This document shows positions 37,820 to 48,849 of a DNA stretch of 64,000 bases, piece after piece. The notes under the pieces were generated by a model. It worked only from the letters and a program-made list of their open reading frames with translations. It ran no database searches and was not told the origin of the DNA. The translations under genes were made by a program, and so were the position numbers. Source of the stretch: Colletes latitarsis (taxonomy: Eukaryota > Arthropoda > Insecta > Hymenoptera > Colletidae); contig NC_135143.1 of assembly GCF_051014445.1 (NCBI RefSeq), positions 3,472,001-3,536,000 on the forward strand. The letters are read 5' to 3'. Within the stretch, counting starts at the first letter, position 1, and every line of letters starts with the position of its first letter.

Positions 37820-37998
37820 TTAAATTTGAACTAAACTTGTTTATTAAACTTAAAGGCACGATTAAAAATACACATATTTCAATATATACAACTTCTAGTC
37901 GTAAATATTCTCCTTCAATCCGGATGCATATGTAGCGCCATCTTTTGAGGTCCAAAGCAAAGTGACAACATGATGGCTGATTCGAAAATTGAGAATCA
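37820..37998. repeat. Dispersed repeat, copy 2 (partner 32600-32811)
   Basis: Same landmarks and order as copy 1 (TTGTTTATTAAACTTAAAGG, then TAGCGCCATCTTTT and ATGGCTGATTCGAAAATTG). Somewhat shorter in the AT-rich middle. Confidence 0.8.
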
Positions 37999-38750
37999 CG
38001 ATCGCAATTCCAACACGTTTCTTTTTATATAAATACATATCAATATTTTTTTCTATTACTTACTGATAAATAATTCGTGAATTCGTAATTTGAACATGCT
38101 TTGGATACTTTCCTAAATTGAAAATACTGGTGTGAAAATCAACATTTTAAAACCAACTAAGGTTTGTTCGAAACATTCTTCTCTATCGGTTTCCCTAGTT
38201 TAGGTATTATGATTAATTAGTTCGAACGCCTAAAATTACGCTTCGTAATGTGTACCTTATTTAAAAGAAGCAAAATAAGCGACGACGAGAATTATTTGCC
38301 ATTTGTGTCCAGTACATTTTTCATTCTGGGAACTGTCATACTCTGCAGAGCAGTTTCCTCTAAACCTAACATATTTTGAAATTCGTGACAGCGGTCCGGA
38401 AATCTGATATTTCACACACTTCGGGGATTCGTGATTTTCTGTTCCAGCGCCGGGACACTGTCTACTGACACGCATAACGACAGTTTCTGTTGGATCGTAT
38501 ACCTCAATTTTTCTGAATCACTTGTCACGGTTCTATGCTTCGGCAGCAGATCAGAAAAATCGTTTTTACATTAGTTTCAACGCACGTCAATTTCGTTCGA
38601 CAGACTCGTGAAATCCTATTAAGTTCTTTATTAAGCCTGGAACGACCGCTTGTCAAGCCCAGCAATCTGAAATTCATTCTGGTTTCGAATTTTCATTTTA
38701 GGGAAATCGGGTCGCTCTAAATGTTTGAGTTTTTTTTAAGGGAAATTGCT
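37999..38750. other. Non-coding stretch, no features seen
   Basis: Mixed composition with short openings on both strands. Nothing recognised. Confidence 0.35.
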
Positions 38751-38762
38751 TCATTACGAAGA

Positions 38763-40137
38763 ATCGGCCTTTCGGAATAAATTTTCTTTCTAGGTCGAAA
38801 AATTGTTTTCCCAATGTGAAAATGATATACAGGGTGTTCAGCCACCCCTGGGGAAAATTGTAATGGGAGATTTTAGAAGCCAAAATAGGACGAAAATAAA
38901 GAATATCAATTTGTTGATGGAGCCTCGTTAAAAAGTTGCATGAATTACTGAATTTTTTTTCTAGAAAGTGGATAGGATTTCGGGGGTATATTTATTCACC
39001 AAAAATGATTGCAATTGACCTCTGCAAACGAAAATAATTTTTCCAGAACGATTTGAAATTTTTTTTTTCGCTGAAAAATTTAGGCACCCCCTGTCGATTT
39101 TTCTTAAAAATTACTTTTTCATTTTTAGTAATTTTGTTTGTCGCCCTACAGAAAAGTTGTCTAATACTTTTTTGTAGGTATCCATGAACTCTATTTCAGA
39201 AAAAAGTTTCATTGAAATATATTCACAATTGTAGGAATTATGGCTGTTTGAAAATTGGACCATTTTTATGGGGGTTTTCTCATTTTGCGAGGTCAAGGAC
39301 CAACTTTTCGAATATTTTTGCAATTTGCACATATTCTCCATCAAAATACGCGTAGTTTGCTTTTTTAAACATTAAAATCGTCCAATCCATTCAGAAGTTA
39401 TGACATTTTAAAGATTGGCATGAAAATTCGGGCAGACATTTCTGGCCAGAAATTATATTTTTGGTAAGGAATTTTTTTCTCGAAACTGAGTAGGGTTTCG
39501 GGGGTATGTCTGTTGACAAAAAATGCCTGCAATTGACCCCTGGAACTAAAAATAATTTTTCCAAGACGATTCGAAAGTCTTTTTTTTCACCCAAAACTTT
39601 CAACACTTACTCGAATTTTTTTCTTGAAAATGCGCAGGATTTCAGGGGTATGTCTATGCACCAAAAATAATTGTAATTGATCCCCGCAATCGAAAATAAT
39701 TTTTCCAGAACGATTTGAAATTTTTGAATTTAATTGTTAATAACTTTTTAACGAAGCCTTCATCAAGAAACTGATATTCTTAATTATTGTTTTATTTTTA
39801 CTTCTAGAATCTCTCATTAAAATTTTTCCCAAGGGTGACCGAACACCCTGTATAGTACAAATTCTTCATTTACAAATGTATAGTCAGCGATCAGTGGTTA
39901 ATAATTAAAAAGCGATATGTCATGGTTGTGCGAAGCTTCGTCTACAAATTATATAATTTTTTAAGTAAAGACTTCATAATTAATATTTGAATGAAATTTC
40001 TATTTAACAAATTACATATTTTGTAAAAGGAGTTTGAAAGAATCAGGACATACCATTTTTGTAAGAAATTATTTGTACTTTCAATATTAAAAAAACGACT
40101 ATTTCGCCGAACGAAAAATTTATTCCGAAAGGCCGAT
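38763..40137. repeat. Inverted repeat pair enclosing a nested element
   Basis: ATCGGCCTTTCGGAATAAAT... at 38763-38785 is perfectly inverted at 40115-40137 (23 bp). Weaker inverted similarity extends the pair to about 55 bp. The pair encloses the long CAGGG copy at 38830-39850 plus about 260 bp. It may be the ends of an older, otherwise decayed element into which the CAGGG copy inserted. Confidence 0.65.
38830..39850. mobile_element. CAGGGTGTTCGGCC-family element, long copy
   Basis: Ends CAGGGTGTTCAGCCACCCCT and the inverse of CAGGGTGTTCGGTC, flanked by TA. Length 1021 bp. The central block yields minus-strand openings (39344-39111 and 39606-39391) homologous to those in the copies at 47074 and 53077. 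Most nucleotide differences between copies change the amino acid, so these frames are not maintained by selection. Confidence 0.9.
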
Positions 40138-41395
40138 CCTTCTCAATGAAATCATGTCTCGTCAAGGAACGCGATACAATTTATATTATAGTTTTATAGA
40201 TAAAAATTCATTTGTGCAAACCAATTTTGCTAAAATAGGCAAAAGTCTTAAATCTTGACATTCTATATTTTTTAAACAAATTCGAATCCAGCAAAGTGAT
40301 GACATAAGCCTCACTTTATACGTATTACAAGATATTTCAATTTTATCAAAATCCCTGATCCCGGCTACAAATAGTGGTCGATTCAACGTGAAATGACCCA
40401 TTTACGTTTATCTCGAGAAACTATAAATAGTTCGTACATCGGTTTGGTGTCTTCGTAATCTACTTAAATTCTAGAAGATCTTTAGCTGCCATATGAGTTC
40501 TATTTTGACGATAGAATTTTTGATAGACTATTAGAGACCGTAGAGAGGGTAGATATTCCGAGAAGAGAACGATAGCACTCAGTTGGTTGCATATAAAGTA
40601 GTATAATACGAAATTAGCTGGTGTTCAAATTCAAAATGATAACCGTCATTTATACAATTGCTGTGAACAATGATCCGTGCTTAAGTATCTGCAGGCCACA
40701 TCCTCAATTACAAAACTCAGATGCCGTAGTTGCCGTCAAATACACAAAATGATGGTGCATTGTGTTAACCATCGATTTAGAAAGACTTGTCTGTGCGTCC
40801 TCTTTCTCACACGAGTTACACAGCTTGTTCCAGAGCTATTTCTGAATCGAGCGTTAGATCATTACCAACTAAAGCTAGAAATATTTCTCTCGCAACAATG
40901 AAAAACCCCTACTTCTGACGTCGAATCCTTTGACTTCGCGTAAAAGTACACTTTTCGTATTTGTTTACATGGTGGCTGTCTTTGGGGCGAGAATATACAT
41001 ACAGGATAATTTTAAAAACTCAAACTAGCCTCCTTCAAAGTCAAAAGTAAGAAAAAATTGATTCATTCCTTAATTTGGTACAACGATGCAGTATAAATTT
41101 CATTTTTAAATGGAACCATTTTGTTCTCGTACGCCTATTCCCTTTATCATTCTGCATATAAAAGTATTAATTTATGATTTGTTTTACGGAATTCTTTTAT
41201 ATTAGGTGTTAAAACGTTCTATTATTATAGCTTAAATATTTTATTACCCTTTCCTTTATGTCTTTTATTATATTTTTCAATTACATATCAATTATACATA
41301 TTCTTTTTGTATATCTTCTTCTTCTCCGCTAAATAAGAAGTAATTGTTACACGAATTACGATTATTTTTTAATGATTCTGACAGGTCATTTCACC
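40138..41395. other. AT-rich stretch, no features seen
   Basis: No gene recognised. ATACAGGATAATTTTAAAAA at about 40999 looks like a possible TA-element end without a detected partner. Confidence 0.35.
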
Positions 41396-41710
41396 ATATT
41401 TCGAACCTTATTATTATTGCTTGTCGCAAGGGATGTCTCGAGATATAAATATCATCGTGTAGGGCCCTCTTTACGAGGCTTCTCCCAAGGTAAAGGGTTC
41501 GCAGGACGAAAACGAGCCTGGCACTAGAACAGGTTAAATATCTCTGACAGGGCACCCCGTTATGAAATCAAAAGCTTTAGACTTCTTGAACGGCAAAGGG
41601 TCCCTCGGGGCACCGCGTCATAATTCAGCGGTTTGCTCCGCGGAAAAGTGCACGCGAGTGGCGAGAGCTCATTCAACAGCCCGCATCCTCTTCAATAGAG
41701 ATGGGCAAAT
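41396..41710. other. GC-rich island
   Basis: A CpG-containing island of about 300 bp rich in GGGC/GCCC motifs. No coding frame recognised; candidate regulatory element. Confidence 0.3.
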
Positions 41711-41898
41711 TTTATTCCAATAATAGACGACGAATAAAAGAAACGTACAACAATTTATATGATTGAAAAATTGAAGCTTTAATCATACATCACGGATCAT
41801 TCCATTTTACATATAATTCAAACTCTAATTTGGAGTGTTTGGGGCACTGCCATATTTGTGTTTATTATTAAAATGTATAAATGTCATTAACGACTGGG

Positions 41899-43826
41899 TT
41901 TATTTATTTATTTACAAGGCAGAAAATTCATTGATTTACAAGGATTTTAGTTGATCGTGGGTAAATTACAAAATTACGAAAAATTGTTTATCTGACATTG
42001 AAATTTCTCAAAAGATACATTAAAAAAATCAACAGATACAAAATACTTATTAGCAGCAGTGCTACTGCGAGCAATAGTATTATACAAATATTATATTTTA
42101 CGTCCAAGTTAAATTAGTATGTGGATAGTTCAATAGAGACAAATAGTACCCATAATAATTAAATAAGTCAACAGAACACATTCAGATTCTTTTGCTTTTG
42201 AATTTATAAAAACAATATTTATATACAATTTTAAGTATCTATTTCAATATGCACAAAAGTACTTCTGGGTTTAAATACGTGAAAAGGGACTCAATACCCT
42301 ACCAATTTTTATCGTTAGGGTAAGAAATTTGTAAACTTTCGTCTTTCTAATAACTTAACTAATAACCGCACATCGGGAAATGTTAGAAAAGTCACCGATT
42401 TTTCATTTTAAAATTAATCCTCCTATTTCTAAAAATGTTTTTAGGCGAACCTTAATCGCCTGCCGTGTATTGAATAAAAATAAATTAGAAATAATGAAAT
42501 CGCATCGGCTCTTATTCAAGTATGTCTCTGATCTCAATTCATACTCTCCATAATTATCGATAATACAGGGTGTGATTATTCCCAACAGCCTCAACATCAA
42601 TGCGGTAGTTGCGCTATATAGGACCTTTTAAGTTAATCTCTTGAACGATTTAAAGGCTCGGGTATAAATCACGACCCTCAAAGAGAGACCTCGCGAGCTC
42701 GTCATAGAAACGAGTCGATTGACCAAATAGGAAAATCGACGGCGGGGCTGGACATTCGCGTTGTTCGCGGTCGAAAATTGTTCTGCTCGTTGTCGTTTCT
42801 GCCGACGGATTAAACTGCTATTTATAGTACAACAAAAGGCGGGTTTGAGCGAGGATTAGGGTACGCAATACTGTTTATAATCGTTTAGAAACTACATAAT
42901 GTATTTTATCTTCGCCGGAATGTTGGATTTATAGGCGAACAAATCCCTGAATTCGTTCGACAATGATTTTTACAAAGAGTTCCAAATTTCAATGGGCAAA
43001 CTCTTTGTCTCGGTATATTCTATAGTGCTAAATTAGAAAAGTGTTATGCAGGGTGTTCGGCCACCCCTGGGAAAAATTTTAATGGGAGATTCTAGAGATC
43101 AAAATAAGACGAAAATCAAGAATATCAATTTCTCAATTGAGGCTTCGTTAAAAAGTTACTAACGTTTAAATTTCCGCCTGTAGATAGGCAACCTGCATAC
43201 AGCTGCGTGCGGGCGATAGTAGTTCTCACTCAGCATGAGAAACTCTACTTAGTGACGTATCGACAGGCTCACAGTTTTCCGAGTGAGAACCACTATCGTG
43301 CGTACGCAGCTATTCGCAGATTGCCGTTGTACAGGCGGAACTTTAAACGTTAATAACTTTTTAACGAAGCCTCGATCAACAAATTGGTATTCTTCATTTT
43401 CGTCTTATTTTGGTCTCTAGAATCTCACATTAAAATTTTTCCCAGACGTGGCTGAACACCCTGTATACAAACATAGATCGTTTAAAGGTTTATTTAAAAG
43501 TTGTAACAAAAATACGAAGTGAAAACAGTATCAGAGTTACGGTTACTGCAATATATTGTAGAAATAAATCAGCAATATTTATCTTTAGTTTCGTTATGGA
43601 AACTATGATTTCTATTTGAAGTTGTCGAACACTTTGAGATAATTTTGTATGAATTATTTACAAATCGAATGCATATTATTTACGTGCATATCTAACGTGA
43701 AAAAGTATGGCGAAAAGAAGTAAGGTAAACTTTTCTTCATTGTGATTTTTACTTTCTTTTCATGAAAACGATTGTATTGTCTACATGTATTTTGAAAAAT
43801 TTGTTTTTTATCTGTTTTACAAATAT
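41899..43826. repeat. Duplicated block B (partner 9657-12760)
   Basis: Colinear with block A, but without the LINE body. It holds its own nested CAGGG foldback at 43049-43463, absent from block A, and a 45-50 bp insert near 42895-42945. In the shared part around 42700-42810 block B has CpG where block A has TpG or CpA at several sites. The matched minus-strand openings at 43654-43848 and 12586-12840 reflect shared DNA, not a recognised protein. Confidence 0.85.
43049..43463. mobile_element. CAGGGTGTTCGGCC-family foldback with large palindromic core
   Basis: Ends CAGGGTGTTCGGCCACCCCT and the inverse of CAGGGTGTTCAGCC. Inside the terminal arms, GCATACAGCTGCGTGC and TTCTCACTCAGCATGAGAAAC pair with inverse counterparts (GAGTGAGAACCACTATCG, GTACGCAGCTATTCGC). 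The core is shared with the copy at 51691. Block A preserves the empty site (GTGTTATGTATAAACAT near 12400). Confidence 0.9.
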
Positions 43827-45790
43827 ATATATTATTTGGGAGCATCATAAAGTACAGTTAACAACATCAGAATGGAGAGAATATTAAATTCACATTATTT
43901 CTCTTAACAAGTCGCATTGTTACATGTTATTTCCTAAATGCTATGTTTTCATACATGACTATTTATTTTAATTTATCGTTGTCCATTTTAGTTTGTTCAA
44001 TATATTCTTCTGAAAAAGCCTTTTAGCATAAGTTGAAACGTCATCGAGTCACTAAAGTCTCATATATTTTATTGTTTAGAGCAAATAATACATTAACGTC
44101 CCAAAGAAACGTCGCAAATAAATTACCTATACTGTGTTGCTAATCGACAATTAATCAAACAGAATATTGTTCGTCCCTGACTTTAAGTAAAACGTAATAT
44201 TGATCTTAACCCTTGTAACTGTAGTTCGAGCAAAGTTAATTGGCGTCTGAAGGTCATGTATGATCTTCCCCCCACCACTGTATTTCTGGTATCTTGGTGC
44301 GAATTTGCAGGCTGGCTGTGTATCTAACAGAAAATAGAACCTGGTGAGATTCGCAGTCAGGAAACTAGCCGCAAACGTGCATTCGATGTTGTTCCGACTA
44401 TAATATTCCCAAGGTAGATGCAATTGCTTGAACTTCGCAGGGTACCAGCGCCAAGAAGGTTCGAAGGTTAAACAATCAACAATAATTTATGAACACTATC
44501 AAGCATCGTATAGCTTTGTGAATCGATAAATTTATTTTCGAAAGATAGTATTTCCTGTATACTCGTGTCGTGAATATGGAATAAAAGAAATTCTACTCGA
44601 CGTCTGTTCGAGCATTCTTTATTCAGATATATCAATGCATATATCGATTTCTATTACCATAGCTTGTTATCTTCATTGTGCGCCTATTGCTCGTTCAGTT
44701 TTACAGTCACGGGTTTCTTTGTTATTCCCAACGGATATTGATCCGAAACCAATATATTGTAGTGTCTGAGGCGATTATTATGAATATCGAAGCTCGTTTC
44801 TTTTCAAGCCGACTCAACGTCTCTCGTAACGACAAAACGAAATTCCTTTGCTTCGGTTAGTATTAGCATATATTTTATACATTAAAAAGTACAAAGTAAC
44901 AAGTACGGCCAAAGTAGTTAATCGTGTGATATGGCAATGCTCGATCTGACCCAGAAATTCAGTCAACGAGATTCGTTTCCATCTTATTCAATATATATTT
45001 TTCTATGCGAACTATACCTTCGCTGCTTATACATAAGTGTGTAAATGTTATGTTATAGATTGTATCTATTGTCTCTGTTGCTGGTTAGCTGTCGAATGTC
45101 ACTTTTATATTTACGTATAGGATTGAATAAAAAAGAAACTAATTAAATTTGGATTATTGGGTGTTTAATAAATGTTTGTTTACAATAGTTAGTATTACGA
45201 ATACAGCAATGGAGTAGGATTATCTACTTTTTATTTATATCGTATTTTTAAGAATCCGAAGTCCAAATCTACTTCTCAGTCGTCAATTAAATATTGCTAA
45301 TTTTTACCAATATCATTTTCCAGGAGGCAGTTGTTTGTATTTTAATGCTCGTTTATCCGAATTTCTTCGTTCAAATCTCTAACATCGGCTGTCAAGGACT
45401 ACTCGAATCTGAGTTTCGTTTAAAAAACATAGTTGCGTTTTGAGTTTTGTAGCCCTACTGGACACGACGAAACAACTTCTATTTGCGATTCCCTTTCCAT
45501 ACGAATCCCCAGAGGGTTTAATACCTGTTTTCGTCGCGTTTATAAATATAAAATACCGCGCGAGGGCGACGCCCGTGGATTTCGGGTGGCGGTGAATTAC
45601 ACACACGGAATACGGAATACAGTAATATGGCGGCGAGGTTCGTCAATATTTAACTAGACTTGATTATTATTGATGTTATTATTTTCAGGACAGATTACAT
45701 TAACAAATTGGCTGTATTTGGCGTTTCAGCGAGTCGAACGAACAGGTGCGTCAGCGTTACACCCTATTCCTATAATTAGGGGTGGATTCT
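43827..45790. other. Mostly AT-rich stretch, no gene recognised
   Basis: Short openings at 44151-44423 (minus) and 45379-45657 (both strands) are not recognised. A small CpG-rich patch lies at 45440-45640. TTAACCCTTGTAACTG at about 44207 resembles a piggyBac-like end but has no partner. Confidence 0.35.
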
Positions 45791-46149
45791 GATGGAGGAC
45801 ATAAAAACATCAATATTTTTCTCAGAAAAACAATAAACAGAAATATTTTTGATGAAATAGAACACATAGCACGACATTTCGGTTATTTGTTTCATGACGA
45901 TTCTTGTTCAATCTGATAAACAAGATGTGCATTCCTTTTTCAATTATTATTATTGTTCACCGACTCGATACCTGAGTGTTTTATATGTAAGTAATGACTT
46001 TGTAATTTTATTCTCTATTGCGGAAATTTCTTTCATTCCTAGCTTATTGTATACTATTTAAGGTGTGTCTTGAATCTTACCTTTGTTTGATTTCAATAAA
46101 TATATTTCTGTTTATTGCTTAGAAAACTAAATGTTTCTTCTTTTTGATT

Positions 46150-46500
46150 TAATTAAAATTTCGTCTTCCTGTTTCTCGCGTATTTTTCTGTATCAATCCA
46201 CGTTTTAATCGAATCGAAATCTAGAAATTGCGAAGACCATTGCAGAACTCGTATATTCTTATCATTTAAAAACTGTTTCGCCCTACGAGCCGCATGCTTC
46301 GGATCATTATCAGCCTGATTAGAATCCAATTTTCTGGCACACGATTATTAGCAAATGGAAATATAACGTCGTTTAATGTGTTCGTATGCACATATTGGTC
46401 CATAATGCCATTAATTCTGTTAATCGAACCAACGCAGCAGAGACATTGCTTTCAAAATATTTATGGAACCTTCTGTACCTTTGACTTTACGCATTTTCAG
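46150..46500 (-). pseudogene. Tc1-like transposase C-terminal relic
   Basis: Tc1 transposases move their element using a DDE triad. On the minus strand, in overlapping frames, I read INGIMDQYVHTNTLNDVIFP, then QADNDPKHAARRAKQFLND, KNIRVLQWSSQ and WIDTEKYAR. These align to the canonical stretch with a D-N-D-P-K-H catalytic Asp motif. The following PDLNPIE(N/H)LW region is corrupted here to FLDFDSIKTW, so the third catalytic residue (Glu) is not recognisable. Frameshifts separate the segments. The N-terminal paired-like DNA-binding half is not seen. An inverted pair (AACAATAAACAGAAATAT at about 45828 and ATATTTCTGTTTATTG at about 46103) lies beside it and could be remains of terminal repeats. 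Confidence 0.87.
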
Positions 46501-47073
46501 GAAAAGCTTTTCGTCATCGAATATATAGTCTAATAAATTTGAACTCGTTTGTATAAATATTTGACCTTCGATGAAGTTTATTTAGTCCCTAATATTGACT
46601 ATTTCTATTACTTTTTTATAGTATCCTAACCTTTGTTTAAGTATATTGTCTGAATAGTCGATTTTTAAATTTCGGAATAGTAGCATTCTTATACAGGATG
46701 TTCATTTGAAAACATTAAATCTAAATATATAGAAAACAACATATTTTCGCAAAAATGTTAAATATAAAAAATTATTTGGTTTCAAAGGGGAAACACAACT
46801 ATTTTATTTATTTTTTGTTTATTGAACGCTTTCAAAATTATTTGAAGGATAACCTTGTTTTTTTAAATCAAAACCTATTTTTATTTACAGATTCTTATTC
46901 TACGCAAAAAAAAACTTTTATATAAAACATTTTTTTATAAAATTTTATCTTACAAGGATATATAATACAATAAAATAAAAAATTTAATACTTATGAAACT
47001 TCTTTATTTTGATATGACTAAATACTGATAAGTCGATAACAATTATACTTTTTCACGTGGTTCTTTTAGTATA

Positions 47074-48257
47074 TAGAATGTTCGGCCACTCCTGAGAAAA
47101 ATTTTAATGGGAGATTCTAGAGGCCAAAATAAGACGAAAATCAAGAATACGAATTTGTTGATGAAGGCTTCGTTAAACAGTTATTAACGTTTAAAGTTCC
47201 GACAGTACTGAATTTTTTTCTCGAAAATGCACAAGATTTCCGGGGTATGTCTATTCACCAAAAATGATTGTAATTGACCCCCGCAACCGAAAATAATTTT
47301 TCCAAAACGATTTGAAATTTTTTTTTTCCGTCGAAAAATTTTACACCTGCTCGAATTTTTTTCTATAAAGCGGGTAGGATTTCGATGGTATGTCTATTGA
47401 CCAAAAATGATTGTAATTGACCCTCGCAACAGAAAATAATTTTTTTAGAACGATTTGAAATTTTTTTTTTTCGTCGAAAAATTTAGGCACCTACCCCCTG
47501 TCGATTTTTCTTAAAAATTCCTTTTGCATTTTTAGTAATTTTGTTTGACGCTCTACAGAAAAGTTGTCTAATACTTTTTTGTAGGTACCCATGAGCTCTA
47601 CTTCAGAAAAAAGTTTCATTGAAATATATTCACAATTGTAGGGGTTATAGCTCTTTGAAAATTGGACCATTTTTATGGGGTTTTTCTCATTTTGCGGGGA
47701 CAAGGACCAACTTTTCGAATATTTTTGCGATTTGTATATATTTTCCATCAAAATACGCATGATTTGCTTTTTTAAACATCAAAATCGTCCAATCCGTTCA
47801 GAAGTTATGACGTTTTAAAGATTCGCATGAAAATTCAGGCAGACATTTCTGGTCAGAAATTATATTTTCGGTAAGGAATTTTTTTCTCGAAATTGAGTAG
47901 GATTTCGGGGGTATGTCTGTTGACCAAAAATGCTTGCAATTGACCCCTGCAACTAAAAATAATTTTCCCAAGACGATTCGAAAGTCTTTTTTTTCACCCA
48001 AAATTTTCAACACTTACTCGAATTTTTTTCTCGAAAGTGAGTAGGATTTCGAAAGTATGTGTATTCACCAAAAATGATTATAATTGACCCCCGCAGCTGA
48101 AAATAATTTTTCCAGAACGATTTAAAATTTTTAAATTTAATTGTTAATAACTTTTTAACGAAGCCTTCATCAACAAATTGGTATTCTTGATTTTCGTCTT
48201 ATTTTGGCCTCTAGAATCCTCTATTAAAATTTTTCCCATGTGTGGCTGAACACCCTG
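47074..48257. mobile_element. CAGGGTGTTCGGCC-family element, long copy (1184 bp), nested
   Basis: Left end TAGAATGTTCGGCC (slightly decayed), right end GCTGAACACCCTG, flanked by TA. Two pairs of about 143 bp modules begin with GAATTTTTTTCT at 47210, 47353, 47876 and 48020, on either side of a central block at about 47490-47800. The length equals that of the inverted copy at 53077-54260, and identity is about 95% over the portion compared. Confidence 0.92.
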
Positions 48258-48269
48258 TATAACAAATTT

Positions 48270-48560
48270 TGAAATAATAGATTATCATTTATAATATAAA
48301 AAAACACAGTGCTTCCGTCTTCAAAATGCTTTTCAATTTTTTGAATTTCCTTTTAATTATTTTTGCATTCCTGTACTATTCTATTATTTAATTCATCAAT
48401 ATTTTCTTGTCTTGTTTTGAATATTACAAATTTTAAATACCCCCATAAGAAAAACTTGGCGATGTCAAATGAAGAAATTTAGGCGTCTATTCAATAGATC
48501 CTCTGCTACGACGAACTGATAGTGTATGATGTGAAGGCACTTCATCTTGTTGAAAGTGAC
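48270..48560 (-). pseudogene. IS630/mariner-like transposase relic of the outer element
   Basis: On the minus strand I read CHFQQDEVPSHHTLSVR, then RGSIE, a stop, TPKFLHLTSPSFSYGGI and YSKQDKKILMN. These follow the pattern FQQDGAPPH...RRGSIEWP..SPDLTPLDFFLWGYLK that is common in insect IS630/Tc1-mariner-related transposases. The catalytic Asp of FQQD is present, but stops and frame changes interrupt the rest. Only this C-terminal part of the gene was recognised. Its orientation and position within the TIRs fit it being the element's own transposase. Confidence 0.8.
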
Positions 48561-48849
48561 ATTTATGATTTCTTATGTAGTAAAAAGACCACGTAAAAAT
48601 GTATAATTATTCTTGATTTGTCATCATTCAGTCATCAGAAAAATTCAGTTTCATAACCAAAAAAATTTTTTATTTTATTAAATACCCTTGTAAGATAAGA
48701 TTCCAAAGCCTGGAAGCGTTCATCAAATAAAAAATAAATCAAATTGAAACCGAGTAACTTTTCAAAAACGTGTTGTTTTCGAGATATTTAAATTTAATGT
48801 TTTCAAACGAACACCCTGTAGAAATTTCGTCAAGTCTAAACTAAATTAT

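Larger units (their letters stand above)
46694..48818 (-). mobile_element. TIR transposon with IS630/mariner-like transposase, carrying a nested element
   Basis: Ends are CAGGATGTTCATTTGAAAAC at 46694 and the inverse of CAGGGTGTTCGTTTGAAAAC ending at 48818. TA at 46692-46693 and 48819-48820 is the target duplication. Terminal inverted similarity runs on for over 150 bp (AACATTAAAT, GAAAACAACA, ATTTGGTTTC versus ACTCGGTTTC, and GAACGCTT). The CAGGGTGTTCGGCC copy at 47074-48257 lies inside. Without it the element is about 940 bp. Confidence 0.85.

Noticed and set aside
42566..42580. ACAGGGTGTGATTATTCCC as a twelfth CAGGG element
   Set aside because: Only the first few bases match; no terminal arm follows and no partner end is near.
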